A DNA stretch of 13,177 nt. It comes from an uncultured Beijerinckiaceae bacterium. Lineage in GTDB: Bacteria; Pseudomonadota; Alphaproteobacteria; Rhizobiales; Beijerinckiaceae. Location of the stretch: assembly GCA_937863205.1 (NCBI GenBank), contig CALMGA010000067.1:1-13177 (forward strand). The letters run 5' to 3'. The position numbers were made by a program, and so were the translations under genes. Positions 1 through 8,058 of this stretch are shown one piece after another; position 1 is the stretch's first letter; every line of letters begins with the position of its first letter. The notes beneath the pieces are model-generated. The model did not search any database and had not been told where the DNA came from. It saw only the letters and a program-made list of their open reading frames with translations.

Positions 1-48
1 CTCTCCCGCTCGCGGGAGAGGGACAGCGCCGAAGGCGCAGGGTGAGGG
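1..48. repeat. Palindromic repeat upstream of DUF559 remnant
   Basis: Bases 1-9 (CTCTCCCGC) and 12-20 (GCGGGAGAG) form a perfect 9-bp stem with a two-base loop. Bases 26-30 and 34-38 (GCGCC/GGCGC) form a second stem around GAA, followed by GGGTGAGGG. Sequences of this CTCTCCC/GGGTGAGGG type are common short dispersed repeats in GC-rich proteobacteria and, as I recall, often sit beside DUF559 genes. The repeat may begin before the window. It could also be read as a hairpin ending an upstream gene, but there is no T run after it. Confidence 0.55.
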
Positions 49-51
49 CGA

Positions 52-226
52 GTGACCTACGGCAACCCACTCCCACGCAGGCTCAGGCAAGCGTCCACCT
101 CCGCAGAGGCGCGCCTGTGGGAGCACCTCCGCGGCCGCCGCCTCGACGCCAAGTTCCGTCGCCAGCATCCGGTCGGCCGCTTCGTGGCCGACTTCGCCTG
201 CGGCGCAGCGCGGCTCGTAGTGGAGC
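52..226 (+). pseudogene. Truncated DUF559 endonuclease-like gene
   Basis: The first 58 or so codons, from a GTG at 52, match the start of DUF559 proteins (small nucleases of the Vsr/restriction-endonuclease-like fold). Visible landmarks are a charged basic N-terminus, EARLWEHLRGRRL, FRRQHPVGRFVADF and ARLVVE. In intact family members the VVE strand is followed by a D/E-x-DG-type catalytic segment and another 50-60 residues. Here the match ends at VVE, and the sequence passes directly into another gene's coding sequence in a different frame. The open frame continues to 714, but that translation is Ala/Arg/Pro-rich shadow sequence. The 3' half with catalytic residues is missing, so the gene cannot be functional. 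DUF559 genes usually lie as single genes among repeats, as here. Confidence 0.72.
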
Positions 227-811
227 GGGCAGGCGGCGGGGCGCGGCTTCGATGGCTGGCTGGTCAAGCCGGTGCGCCGCCGGACCCTGCTCGCCCTGCT
301 GGGATCCACGCTCGGGACGCCGCTCGCATCAACTCCGGGACCGGCGGCCGCCGCCCCGCCCGAGCCGATCCCGGCCGGCCGGCTCGCCGTGCTGCTCGCC
401 GAAGACAACGAGATCAACGCCCTGCTCGCGATGCGTCACCTCGGCCGGCTCGGCGCTCGCGCCGTCCACGCGCCCGACGGTCTGGCCGCCCTCGCCCTGG
501 CGGAAGCGGCGATGGACGCCGGCGCGCCTTTCCCGGCGGTGGTGCTGGACCTGCGCATGCCCGGCCTCGGCGGCCTGGAGGTGGCGCGGCGGCTGCGCCT
601 GGCCGAAGCCGCGCGGGGCCTGCCCCGGTCCCGCCTCGTCGTCCTCAGCGCCGACCTCGTGGGCGCCGGGGTGCAGGCGGAGGCCCAGCTTCCGACCGGG
701 CAGTCCGGCGTTGACGCCTTTGTCGGCAAGCCCGTCACCTTCGCCCAGCTCGCCGGCTCGCTCGCTCCGGTCCTCGAACGGGCCGAGCCGGAAGCGACGA
801 CGGTCGGGTAA
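221..811 (+). pseudogene. C-terminal receiver part of a hybrid histidine kinase
   Basis: This frame opens right after a TAG at 218-220. It begins with GFDGWLVKPVR, the typical last strand and conserved lysine of a receiver (REC) domain, followed by an Ala/Pro linker and a second receiver. Counting from the GTG at 272, the second receiver shows the acidic pair E44-D45 (LLAEDNEIN), the phospho-acceptor D93 (VVLDLRMPG), S126 at the switch position (VVLSAD) and lysine K153 (VGKPV). The layout of two receivers ending a protein is that of hybrid sensor kinases, which pass phosphate from a histidine-kinase core to a C-terminal receiver. No kinase core, HisKA dimerization or sensor domain is present. 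The 5' end has been replaced by DUF559 sequence around 222-245, so this is a remnant. An internal start at the GTG at 272 could in principle give a stand-alone receiver protein of 179 residues, but I see no ribosome binding site for it. Confidence 0.72.
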
Positions 812-842
812 GGCGATCAAGAACGGTTGAGAACGCGCGCAT

Positions 843-869
843 CCCTCCTCGTGCCGCGTACAGGGAGGG
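843..869. terminator. Possible hairpin between convergent genes
   Basis: CCCTCC (843-848) pairs with GGAGGG (864-869) across a 15-base loop. The hairpin lies between the stop of the receiver fragment and the stop of glnD on the opposite strand, a natural place for a terminator. The stem is only 6 bp and no T run follows, so this is weak. It could instead be the end of the dispersed repeat family seen at the left edge. Nothing else is recognisable in 812-928. Confidence 0.25.
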
Positions 870-928
870 GGAAGCGGGGAGAGATCGCGGGGAAAGTCCG
901 CGCGAGCGTCACGTTCGACCGCCCAGGG

Positions 929-3766
929 CTACAATCCCAGCGCCTCGAAGCGACGCGCCGGATTGCCGGAGAACACGCCCAGGATGGCGAAGCGGATCGC
1001 CTCCCTGCGGGCGGGGTCGCTGATCTTGGCGCCTTCGAGGTCGGTGACGTAGAACACGTCGGCCGCCCGCTCGCCGAAGGTCGCGATATGAGCCGAGGCG
1101 ATGTTGATGCTGAGCTGCGACAGGATCGTGGTGAGCTGGAACAGCAGCCCGCGGCGGTCGAGGCCGGCCACCTCGATGACCGAGAAGCGGCTCGACAGCG
1201 TGTTGTCGATCGACACCTCCGGCTCGATGTGGAAGGCGTCGCTCGGGCTCGGCTCCGACAGGCGCCTCGCGGCGATGACCTCGGCCAGCCGGATCTCGCC
1301 GATCAGCGTGCGCTCGATGGCCAGCGCGATGCGTCCGGCGCGCCGTAACTCGTCCTCGTCGCGGTTGAAGGCGCGGGTGACGTAGATCATGTCGAGCGCC
1401 AGCCCGTCGATGGTGGTGAAGACCTGGGCGTCGACGATGTCGGCTGCGGCGGCGGCGCAGGCGCCGGCGATGATCGACAGCAGCCGGGGATGGTCGGGCG
1501 CGATCACCGTTAGCTCGGTGACCCCGCGCGACGCCTCGGTGGCGTAGTCGACGACCGGCCCCGGCGTTTCCACTTCCGACATGTTGAGGATGCCGGCGTG
1601 CCGGACCTTGTGGGGCAGATCGACCTTGAGCCAGTATGGCGCCTGATGGCGGGCGGCATAGGCGGCGAAGTCGTGGTCCGACCACTTCGGCAAGGCGGCG
1701 CGCAACTCCTCGCGGACGATGGACAGCTGGCGCTCGCGCGCCACCGTGGACGGCTCGCCGCCGATGAGGTGCCCGGTTTCCCGGTACAGCGTGCGCAGAA
1801 GCTCGGCCTTCCACCCGTTCCACACGCCGGGGCCGACCGCGCGGATGTCGCAGATGGTCAGCACGAACAGCATGTTGAGGCGATCGAGGTCGCCCACGAT
1901 CGCGGCAAAGGTCTCGATGGTGCGCCGATCGGCCAGGTCGCGCCGCTGCGCCGTGTCCGACATCACGAGGTGCTGCTCGATCAGCCAGGCGACCCCATCG
2001 GTCTGCTCCGCATCGAGGCCGAAGCGCGGGCACAGCTTGCGGGCGACGGCGACGCCGGCTTGGCTGTGGTCCTCCGTGCGGCCCTTGGCGATGTCGTGCA
2101 GGAACAGGGCGACGTAGAGCACGGTGCGGTCGCGGATGGTGGGCAGCAGCTCCTGCGCCAGCGGGTGCTCGATGGCGCTGCGTCCGCTCTCGATGTCGGC
2201 GAGGATGCCGATCGCGCGGATAAGGTGCTCGTCCACCGTGTACGAATGGTACATGTTGAACTGCATCAGGGCGACGATGCGGCCGAACTCGGGGATGAAG
2301 CGGCCGAGCACGCCGGCCTGGTTCATCAGGCGCAGAACCACCGCCGGCGAATTGCGCGAGGTGAGCACGCGAAGGAACAGCCGGTTGGCTTCCGGGTCGG
2401 CGCGCATCGCCGCGTCGATCTTGATGAGGGAAAGCGTGACGAGACGCATGGCGTCGGGATGGATGGCGAGGCCGCTCTCGTCGGCGGTGGCGAACAGGCG
2501 GATCAGGTTGACGGGATCGCGGGCGAAGGTGGCCGGGTCGGCGAAGGTGATGCGGGCGTTCTCGACCACGAAATCCTTGTTGGTCGGCAGCTCCCGGCGC
2601 CGCCAGATGCGGCCAAAGAAGCGGTCGAGCATGGGGGAAGGCTTGGCTTGGCGCTCTTCAAGGGCCGCGCAGACGATGGCGGTGAGGTCGCCGACCTCTT
2701 TGGCGACCAGGAAGTAGTGCTTCATGAAGCGCTCGACGCCGTGCAGCCCGGCCCGCCCGATGTAGCCCAGGCGTTCGGCCAGCACCCGCTGCAGGTCGAA
2801 CGACAGGCGCTCCTCCGCCCGTCCCGTCTCGAAGTGCAGGTGGCAGCGCACGTGCCACAGGAATTCCTCGCAGCGGCGGAACAGCCGGTATTCCTTGCGC
2901 GAGAACAGCCCGGCCTGCACCAGTTCGCAGGCATCGCGCACGCGGTACACGTATTTGGCGATCCAGAAGAGGGTGTTGAGGTCGCGCAGGCCGCCCTTGC
3001 CGTCCTTGACGTTGGGCTCGACGAGATAGCGCGAACGCCCGGCGCGGATGATGCGGGCGTCCCGCTCGGCGAGCTTGGCGGCGACGAACTCGGCCGACGT
3101 GGCGGTGACGATCTCCCGATCGAAGCGCTCGCGCAGCTCGGCGAACAGGGTGGCGTCGCCCAGGACCAGCCGGGCTTCCAGCAGCGCGGTGCGGATCGTC
3201 ATGTCCTCGCGGGCGTAGGTCAGGCAGTCGGCGATCGAGCGGGTGGCATGGCCGACAGCCTGCTTGAGGTCCCAAAGGATGTAGAGCATGGCCTCGACGA
3301 CCTGCCGCGCCCACGCGTCGTCCATGGACTGCAGCAGGAACAGCAGGTCGATGTCGGATCCCGGCGCCAGCGTGCCGCGCCCGTAGCCGCCGACGGCGGC
3401 GATCACCAGGCGCGGGCTGCCGTTGGATCGGTCATCGGACCGGCCACCCTCCGGCATCGGGTGGAGGTGGCGCACGACGTATTCGTGGATCGCCTGGATG
3501 AGTTCGTCCTGCACCAGCGACAGGTGCCGCGCGCAGCGCATGCCGTCGCCGCCGTCCTCGAGGTCGCGCTGGATCAAGGCGCGGGCCGCGTTGAGCGCGT
3601 CCCGGAACACCGACACGATGGCGAAATGCGTCGCCTCGCCGCTCGCCCGCAGAGCCGCCGTCCGGCGCAGGATCCCGACCCGGTCGAAGTAGATCGCGAG
3701 GGTGAAGCGCAGGCGCGGACCGCGGCGCTGGCGGTGCGAGGCGACCCGCCTGGAGCTGCCGCTCAT
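929..3766 (-). CDS. glnD: [Protein-PII] uridylyltransferase / uridylyl-removing enzyme
   Basis: GlnD is the cytoplasmic nitrogen sensor. It attaches UMP to the PII proteins GlnB/GlnK when glutamine is low and removes it when glutamine is high, so setting glutamine synthetase activity and Ntr transcription. The predicted 945 residues fit the usual alphaproteobacterial length. The nucleotidyltransferase motif GGYGRG is at 126-131 with SDID at 137-140. PNVKDGKGGLRDL (251-263) and EEFLWHVRCHLHF (300-312) are typical of the family. The HD hydrolase motif LHDIAKGRTEDH is at 556-567. Two C-terminal glutamine-sensing ACT domains start near 749 (TELTVIAPDHPRLLS) and 861 (FSVIEVAGLDRRGLL). I chose the ATG at 3766; the open frame extends 39 codons further, but that part overlaps gshB and is Arg/Pro-rich. 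No strong ribosome binding site is visible for the ATG. It follows gshB by 34 bases, so co-transcription is likely. Confidence 0.96.
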   Translation of the reverse strand: MSGSSRRVASHRQRRGPRLRFTLAIYFDRVGILRRTAALRASGEATHFAIVSVFRDALNAARALIQRDLEDGGDGMRCARHLSLVQDELIQAIHEYVVRHLHPMPEGGRSDDRSNGSPRLVIAAVGGYGRGTLAPGSDIDLLFLLQSMDDAWARQVVEAMLYILWDLKQAVGHATRSIADCLTYAREDMTIRTALLEARLVLGDATLFAELRERFDREIVTATSAEFVAAKLAERDARIIRAGRSRYLVEPNVKDGKGGLRDLNTLFWIAKYVYRVRDACELVQAGLFSRKEYRLFRRCEEFLWHVRCHLHFETGRAEERLSFDLQRVLAERLGYIGRAGLHGVERFMKHYFLVAKEVGDLTAIVCAALEERQAKPSPMLDRFFGRIWRRRELPTNKDFVVENARITFADPATFARDPVNLIRLFATADESGLAIHPDAMRLVTLSLIKIDAAMRADPEANRLFLRVLTSRNSPAVVLRLMNQAGVLGRFIPEFGRIVALMQFNMYHSYTVDEHLIRAIGILADIESGRSAIEHPLAQELLPTIRDRTVLYVALFLHDIAKGRTEDHSQAGVAVARKLCPRFGLDAEQTDGVAWLIEQHLVMSDTAQRRDLADRRTIETFAAIVGDLDRLNMLFVLTICDIRAVGPGVWNGWKAELLRTLYRETGHLIGGEPSTVARERQLSIVREELRAALPKWSDHDFAAYAARHQAPYWLKVDLPHKVRHAGILNMSEVETPGPVVDYATEASRGVTELTVIAPDHPRLLSIIAGACAAAAADIVDAQVFTTIDGLALDMIYVTRAFNRDEDELRRAGRIALAIERTLIGEIRLAEVIAARRLSEPSPSDAFHIEPEVSIDNTLSSRFSVIEVAGLDRRGLLFQLTTILSQLSINIASAHIATFGERAADVFYVTDLEGAKISDPARREAIRFAILGVFSGNPARRFEALGL

Positions 3767-3800
3767 GACGGCCCGCTTGGCGGCCCAGCTGGCGGCCCGA

Positions 3801-4781
3801 TCACGCCCGCGCGTCCCCGCCCCGGGCGGCCGTCCGTCGCGTGGCGACCTTGGCCTCGATCGCGTCCCACACCGCCACGGCAAGGTCGGGACCGCCGACG
3901 CGCTTGATGGCGCGGATGCCGGTGGGCGAGGTGACGTTGATCTCGGTGAGGAAACCGTCGATGACGTCGATGCCCACGAGGAGCAGCCCGCGGCGCTTCA
4001 GTTCGGGCCCGATGGTGTCGCAGATTTCCAGCTCGCGCGGGGTGAACTGCGTCGCCGCCGCCGCGCCGCCGCGCACCATGTTGGAGCGGATGTCGTTGGC
4101 GGCCGGCACCCGGTTGATGGCGCCGAGCGGCACCCCGTCGACGAGCACGATGCGCTTGTCGCCGTGGACGATGTTGGCGATGAAGGCCTGCACCACCCAC
4201 TGTTCGCGCAGGATGGTCGAGAACAGGTCGAACAGCGAGCCGAAGTTGCCGTCGGTTTCCGCGATCTTGAAGACGGAAGCGCCGCCGTGGCCGTGCAGCG
4301 GCTTCATCACCACCGCCCCGTGGGTGCGGCGGAAGGCTTCGATCTCGGCCTTGTCGCGGGTGATCAGGGTCGGCGGCATCAGCTGCGGGAAGTCCATCAC
4401 GAACAGCTTCTCGGGAGCGTTGCGCACGCTGGCTGGATCGTTGACCACCAGCGTCGAGGGCGGCAGCCGCTCCAGGATGTGGGTCGAGGTGATGTAGGCG
4501 AGGTCGAAGGGCGGGTCCTGGCGCAGCAGCACCACGTCGCTGTCGGCCAGATCGAGGCTCGCCGCCTCGCCGGCCGTATGATGATCGCCGGCGACGTCGC
4601 GGACACGGACCGCGGAGGCCCGCGCCACCGCCCGGCCGTCGCGCAGGCTGAGATCCTCGGGTCGGTAACAGTGCAGGATATGCCCGCGCGCCTGTGCTTC
4701 CAGCATCAGGGCGAAGGTGGTGTCGCCTGCGATCGAGATGCGCTCGATCGGGTCCATCTGCACGGCGACCTTCAGCGGCAT
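3801..4781 (-). CDS. gshB: Glutathione synthase
   Basis: GshB joins glycine to gamma-glutamylcysteine using ATP, the second and last step of glutathione synthesis in the cytoplasm. The product is 326 residues, close to the usual prokaryotic length. It has the N-terminal substrate domain (starting [15 protein letters not shown], with [13 protein letters not shown] near 85-97 and [13 protein letters not shown] near 114-126), then an ATP-grasp domain with KPLHGHGG at 160-167, RSNMVRGG at 232-239 and EINVTSPTG at 280-288, which supply ATP and magnesium ligands. The ATG at 4781 is preceded by AGGTGA at 4785-4790, a good ribosome binding site. It is the first gene of a probable two-gene unit with glnD and diverges from the chemotaxis gene. 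Confidence 0.97.
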   Translation of the reverse strand: MPLKVAVQMDPIERISIAGDTTFALMLEAQARGHILHCYRPEDLSLRDGRAVARASAVRVRDVAGDHHTAGEAASLDLADSDVVLLRQDPPFDLAYITSTHILERLPPSTLVVNDPASVRNAPEKLFVMDFPQLMPPTLITRDKAEIEAFRRTHGAVVMKPLHGHGGASVFKIAETDGNFGSLFDLFSTILREQWVVQAFIANIVHGDKRIVLVDGVPLGAINRVPAANDIRSNMVRGGAAAATQFTPRELEICDTIGPELKRRGLLLVGIDVIDGFLTEINVTSPTGIRAIKRVGGPDLAVAVWDAIEAKVATRRTAARGGDARA

Positions 4782-5032
4782 GCGTCACCTGTGTGGCAGC
4801 CGGGCGCGACGTATGCCGCGACCTGCGACGGCAACGGGAGCGCCCATCCCCGGCGGGAACGACGAACGGGCGATCGGGTACCCGACGCTTCAGCGGGCAA
4901 TTGCGGCATGGCTGGCGGTTCCGGTCACGTGCGCCCCTGATGGCGTGCACATGTGGCGATATGGGGAAGCATTTACCGGAAATGAACGCAATGCCTCTAG
5001 GTTAGCAGCCATTGCAGCGAGGCCGTGGCGCG
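4782..5032. promoter_or_regulatory. Divergent intergenic region between gshB and chemotaxis gene
   Basis: These 251 bases separate two genes pointing away from each other, so promoters for both must lie here or nearby. The right half is less GC-rich than its surroundings. It contains a short inverted repeat, CATTT...AAATG (4970-4984), about 50 bases before the chemotaxis start. I could not pick out convincing -35/-10 hexamers or a known operator, and no RNA gene is evident. Confidence 0.35.
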
Positions 5033-6337
5033 ATGGAAGTCCTCTCGATAGAGCGTAGCCTCATCACCAAGCAACTTCTCATGGCCGGGCTGGTTCTGGC
5101 GCTCGGCGGCTTCGCCTACGTGTCGGTGGGCGAGGTGGCGACCCTTGCCGGCGCGGGGTCGGGCGATCCCCGTGCGGTTTCCGCCGCGGCGCTGGCGTCG
5201 GCGGTGGAAACGGCCGAGCAGCGCGTGGTGATCGCCACGCTCGTCGCAACCCTGCTGATGGCTGCCATCTTCCTTTTCGTCACCCGCTACGCCGTCACCC
5301 GCCCCCTTCGGGCGGCGGCGGACGTGGCCAGTCAGCTGGCCGGCGGCAACCACGCCGTCGCGATCGCCGGCGAGGACCGCGAGGACGAGTTCGGCGTGCT
5401 GGCGCGCAGCCTGAGGACGCTGCGGGATGCGGCGGCCTTGCGCGACGCGCGCGCCGCTGCCGCCGGCTCAGGCGCCGCCGTGGAGCCCGCCGACGCCAGG
5501 GTTCGCCTGATCGGGGAACGCTTCTCGCTGGAACTCGGCGCCCACATCCGGCGGCTCGGGGCCGTGACCAAGCGCCTGAGCGAGGCGGCGGACCGGATGA
5601 TGGGGGCGGCCCGCCACGCCAACGACGGCTCCGACCAGGCCACCGCCGCTTCGGCCAACGCGGCCGGCGACGTGTCCTCCGTCGCGACCGCCTCCGAGCA
5701 GCTGCTCGACTCCATCGAGGAGATCAGCCGGCAGGTCGTGCAGTCCACCAACGTGGTGCGCGCCGCCGTGGAGCGCGCCGTGGAAACCAACGCCGGCATG
5801 GGCCGCTTGTCGGCCGCCGCCCAGAAGGTCGGCGACGTGGTCAGCCTGATTTCGCGCATCGCCGCGCAAACCAACCTGCTGGCGCTGAACGCCACCATCG
5901 AGGCGGCGCGGGCCGGCGAGGCCGGGCGCGGCTTCGCGGTGGTGGCGCAGGAGGTGAAGACCTTGGCGACCCAGACGGCCAAGGCGACCCAGGACATCAC
6001 CGGCCAGATCGCCGACATGCAGGAAGCCACCGATCTTTCGGTCGAGGCGATCGACAAGATCCAGACCAAGATTGCCGAGGTCGAGCACATTTCCACCATC
6101 ATCGCCTCCGCCGTGCACGAGCAGGGAGCGGCGACCCAGGAGATCGCCCGCAACGTCCGCTCGGCCGCCGCCGGCACCACCTCGATGTCGAGCCATATGG
6201 AGAACGTCGTGCGCTCGGTGGCCGAAACCTCGACCAGCGCCGCCTCGGTCTCGACGCTGGCCCGCGAGCTCGACGAGATCGCCACGGGGATGACGGAGAT
6301 GGTCAGCACCTTCGGGCAGACGCTGCGGGCGGCCTGA
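5033..6337 (+). CDS. Methyl-accepting chemotaxis protein without a sizeable sensor domain
   Basis: An inner-membrane chemoreceptor of 434 residues. Two hydrophobic helices lie at about 12-33 and 65-87. Only about 30 residues lie between them, too few for a periplasmic ligand-binding domain. A HAMP linker follows (about 88-141, including [16 protein letters not shown]), and then a long coiled-coil signalling domain with the nearly invariant hairpin tip near 276-312 ([20 protein letters not shown], then [17 protein letters not shown]). That tip binds CheW and CheA. No C-terminal CheR/CheB docking pentapeptide is present; the protein ends LRAA. I chose the ATG at 5033, with GAGG at 5019-5022 upstream; a TTG at 5012 would add seven residues. 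The signal could be sensed in the membrane or HAMP region, or the protein may act with other receptors. No other chemotaxis gene is nearby. Confidence 0.93.
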   Translation: MEVLSIERSLITKQLLMAGLVLALGGFAYVSVGEVATLAGAGSGDPRAVSAAALASAVETAEQRVVIATLVATLLMAAIFLFVTRYAVTRPLRAAADVASQLAGGNHAVAIAGEDREDEFGVLARSLRTLRDAAALRDARAAAAGSGAAVEPADARVRLIGERFSLELGAHIRRLGAVTKRLSEAADRMMGAARHANDGSDQATAASANAAGDVSSVATASEQLLDSIEEISRQVVQSTNVVRAAVERAVETNAGMGRLSAAAQKVGDVVSLISRIAAQTNLLALNATIEAARAGEAGRGFAVVAQEVKTLATQTAKATQDITGQIADMQEATDLSVEAIDKIQTKIAEVEHISTIIASAVHEQGAATQEIARNVRSAAAGTTSMSSHMENVVRSVAETSTSAASVSTLARELDEIATGMTEMVSTFGQTLRAA

Positions 6338-6440
6338 TACCAGGTCGATCCCCGTCGCGCAGCGGGGGAAGGGAACCACCGATCGGCCGTGGAGTGACGC
6401 CACTTCTTCGGAATGAACGGATCGGCTGTGTGGAAAGCCC

Positions 6441-6953
6441 TCAGCCCTTCGCGGGATCGGACCGGCCCGGAGACCAGGGCCCGGGCGGCGCGGCGGGCGG
6501 CTCCTCCGCCACCTGCTGGCGCAGGGAGATGCGGTCGCGGTTCGAGACGCCGAGCAGTTCGGCGATGCGCCACACCACGTTCTCCTCGAACTCGCTGATG
6601 TTGCCGTCGGCGAAGACCACCTCCCACATCATGGTGATGATCTTGTGGCGCCCCTCGTCGTCGAGGCTTCGCTTCAGCACGTTGGTGAAGTGGAAGAAAT
6701 CGACCGCCTCGCGGTCGCTTTCCTCGGCCTTGGCGATGAGGCGGGCCGTGGCCGCCTTGTCCAGGCCGAAGCGCTGCTCGATGATGGCGCGCAGGCGCGT
6801 GCTCTCGGCAGGCCCGATCCGGCCGTCGACATTGGCGACGTGGACCAGCAGGGCGGCGGTGGCGAGACGGGTGTCGTCGGCCGCGAAGTCGGCGGATCCG
6901 CCGTCGGGCGCGCTGCTCACGTCGGCGATGAAGTTGCACAGCGCCTCGAACAT
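6441..6953 (-). CDS. TerB family tellurite resistance-like protein
   Basis: A 170-residue soluble, mostly helical protein of the TerB/TerB-like family. Two matching acidic turns are visible: ANVDGRIGPAE (about 40-50) and FADGNISEFEEN (about 114-125). These are the D-x-D/N-G-x-I metal-binding loops that mark the repeat structure of this fold. The C-terminal 20 residues are Pro/Gly-rich and look disordered. TerB domains occur in tellurite and stress-response systems, but single-domain TerB proteins in Alphaproteobacteria are mostly uncharacterised, so resistance is not implied. The ATG at 6953 has GGGGAA just upstream as ribosome binding site. It is the last of three minus-strand genes and starts 16 bases after the preceding stop. 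None of the other ter genes is present. Its stop faces that of the chemotaxis gene across about 100 bases in which I see no clear terminator. Confidence 0.85.
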   Translation of the reverse strand: MFEALCNFIADVSSAPDGGSADFAADDTRLATAALLVHVANVDGRIGPAESTRLRAIIEQRFGLDKAATARLIAKAEESDREAVDFFHFTNVLKRSLDDEGRHKIITMMWEVVFADGNISEFEENVVWRIAELLGVSNRDRISLRQQVAEEPPAAPPGPWSPGRSDPAKG

Positions 6954-6969
6954 CGTTCCCCGCTCGCGC

Positions 6970-7311
6970 CTACCGGATCGGCAGGCAGGTGAAGTAGCCT
7001 TCGGGGCGATGGAAATCGCGCCGCATCTCGCTGATATAGCGCTTGCAGCTGCGGTCGCTAGGGAAGCAAAGCTTCTCGTCGCGCCAGTCCAGTACGATGG
7101 GGCCGCCTTCGCCGAGGTAGTGCGAATAGCCGCCGGTGAAGTGCCCGAGCCAGACGGCCGGGAAGGCCTTCACGACAGGGCTCTCGCAGGCCACGCCCTC
7201 GCTCGGCAGGTCCACCGCGGGAGCGGTCCCCGACAGGACGCCGAGGTCGGCCGCGCCGGCGCCCGACGCGAGCGCGAACAGCGCCACGGCCAGCGCGAAA
7301 CTCCCGCGCAC
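6970..7311 (-). CDS. Small secreted four-cysteine protein of unknown function
   Basis: A 113-residue protein I do not recognise as a named family. It begins with a clear signal peptide (MRGS, then a hydrophobic run of Ala, Leu and Val to ALASGAGA, cleavage probably after residue 20 or 21), so the mature protein of about 92 residues should be periplasmic. The mature part has four cysteines (42, 82, 89, 109), enough for two disulfides, and aromatic-rich segments (FPAVWLGHFTGGYSHYLG, DWRDEKLCF). The start is a GTG at 7311 with only a poor ribosome binding site. It lies five bases after the stop of the L,D-transpeptidase gene, so translation may be coupled. Position in this group suggests a cell-envelope role, which is inference only. 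Confidence 0.8.
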   Translation of the reverse strand: MRGSFALAVALFALASGAGAADLGVLSGTAPAVDLPSEGVACESPVVKAFPAVWLGHFTGGYSHYLGEGGPIVLDWRDEKLCFPSDRSCKRYISEMRRDFHRPEGYFTCLPIR

Positions 7312-7316
7312 GGGGA

Positions 7317-7832
7317 TTACAGGCCGAGGAACGACAGGAGGCCGCCGCTCGACTTCCCGCCTCCGTCGGCCACGGCGGCGTAGGGCGCCTGACCGGGCGG
7401 CGTGCCGGTGACGGTGATGGTGGCGCCTTCCGCCTTGACGAGGTTGAACAGCTTGGTCGCATTCTGCGGCGCCAGGCGGATGCAGCCGTGCGAGGCGGGA
7501 TGGCCGAGGTGGCGCACCTCGTTGGTGCCGTGGATGGCGAAGCCGTAGTAGAAGAAGATGGCGTGCGGCATCGGCGCATTGTCGTACTTGCGGGAATGAT
7601 AAACTTCCGCGAGCCGCTCGGGCTGGAAGGTGCCGGTCGGCGTCACGTAGCCGGCGCGGGCGGTCGACACGGGCCAGTCGTAGGTGCCGGAAGCGGACTC
7701 GACGTGCATGCGCTGCGTGGCCAGATCAATGGTGACGTTGGCGGCGAAGGCCGGCGTCGCCAGCACCGAAATGACCGCCAAGCCCGACAGGACCTTGCCA
7801 GGCCGCATCTGGCCGAACCGCACGTTGCTCAT
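7317..7832 (-). CDS. L,D-transpeptidase (YkuD family)
   Basis: A 171-residue exported enzyme of the YkuD/ErfK family. Such enzymes work in the periplasm, cross-linking peptidoglycan stem peptides (3-3 links) or attaching proteins to them, using a catalytic cysteine. The signal peptide spans about residues 1-30 (hydrophobic core VLSGLAVISVLATPAFA). The catalytic motif is complete: H101 in AIHGTNEV, then HPASHGCIRL with S114, H115, C117 and R119. The ATG at 7832 is preceded by GAGGGG at a good distance. The catalytic domain makes up nearly the whole mature protein, with only a Gly/Ser tail after it and no separate peptidoglycan-binding domain. It leads the three-gene minus-strand group and is a clear paralogue of the plus-strand gene at 8445, sharing long blocks such as YDWPVSTAR and KYDNAPMP. 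Confidence 0.94.
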   Translation of the reverse strand: MSNVRFGQMRPGKVLSGLAVISVLATPAFAANVTIDLATQRMHVESASGTYDWPVSTARAGYVTPTGTFQPERLAEVYHSRKYDNAPMPHAIFFYYGFAIHGTNEVRHLGHPASHGCIRLAPQNATKLFNLVKAEGATITVTGTPPGQAPYAAVADGGGKSSGGLLSFLGL

Positions 7833-7919
7833 GTTGATCCCCTCGGATGTGCCGCCCCCGCGGCCGCCAGACGGCTTATTCCCGTTTTTTCATGCCCGAA
7901 GCTGCCGCGTAAACGAGAG

Positions 7920-7958
7920 AAGGCCGCGGCGCCCGATTTCTCCGGTCGCCGCGGCCTT
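7920..7958 (-). terminator. Strong hairpin, probable rho-independent terminator
   Basis: AAGGCCGCGGCG (7920-7931) and CGCCGCGGCCTT (7947-7958) form a perfect 12-bp stem with a 15-base loop. Read on the minus strand the stem is followed by a moderately T-rich stretch (TTCTCTCGTTT), as expected for a terminator of the broken gene whose stop is at 8059. There is no comparable T run on the plus strand. Confidence 0.6.
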
Positions 7959-8006
7959 CCTGCCACATCAGTTGCCTGCCACATCAGTTGCCTGCCACAT
8001 CGGTTG
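7959..8006. repeat. Three tandem 16-bp repeats
   Basis: CCTGCCACATCAGTTG occurs at 7959-7974 and 7975-7990 exactly, and at 7991-8006 with one change (CGGTTG). There are no spacers, so this is a simple tandem duplication, not a CRISPR. It lies between the remnant gene's stop at 8059 and the hairpin, in non-coding DNA. Confidence 0.85.
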
Positions 8007-8058
8007 CAGGTGAAGACCGACGCGAAGAAGCGCCGTTCCGCTTCGGAAGTGCGTCCGG

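Noticed and set aside
1598..3907. Plus-strand ORF of 769 codons opposite glnD
   Set aside because: It is the mirror of glnD in GC-rich DNA, with His/Asp/Gly-rich translation and no domain; GlnD motifs on the other strand are complete.
3702..4940. Plus-strand ORF of 412 codons opposite gshB
   Set aside because: Shadow of gshB; the antisense translation has no recognisable motif, while gshB has all ATP-grasp motifs.
6338..6440. Terminator between chemoreceptor and terB
   Set aside because: Only a short CCCCG/CGGGG pairing and no T run, not enough to call.
5332..6939. Minus-strand ORFs of 535 and 311 codons opposite the chemoreceptor
   Set aside because: Shadow frames of a strongly conserved receptor; they also run over the TerB gene in another frame.
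7959..8006. Possible CRISPR array
   Set aside because: Units of 16 bp abut directly without spacers, and no cas gene is in the window.
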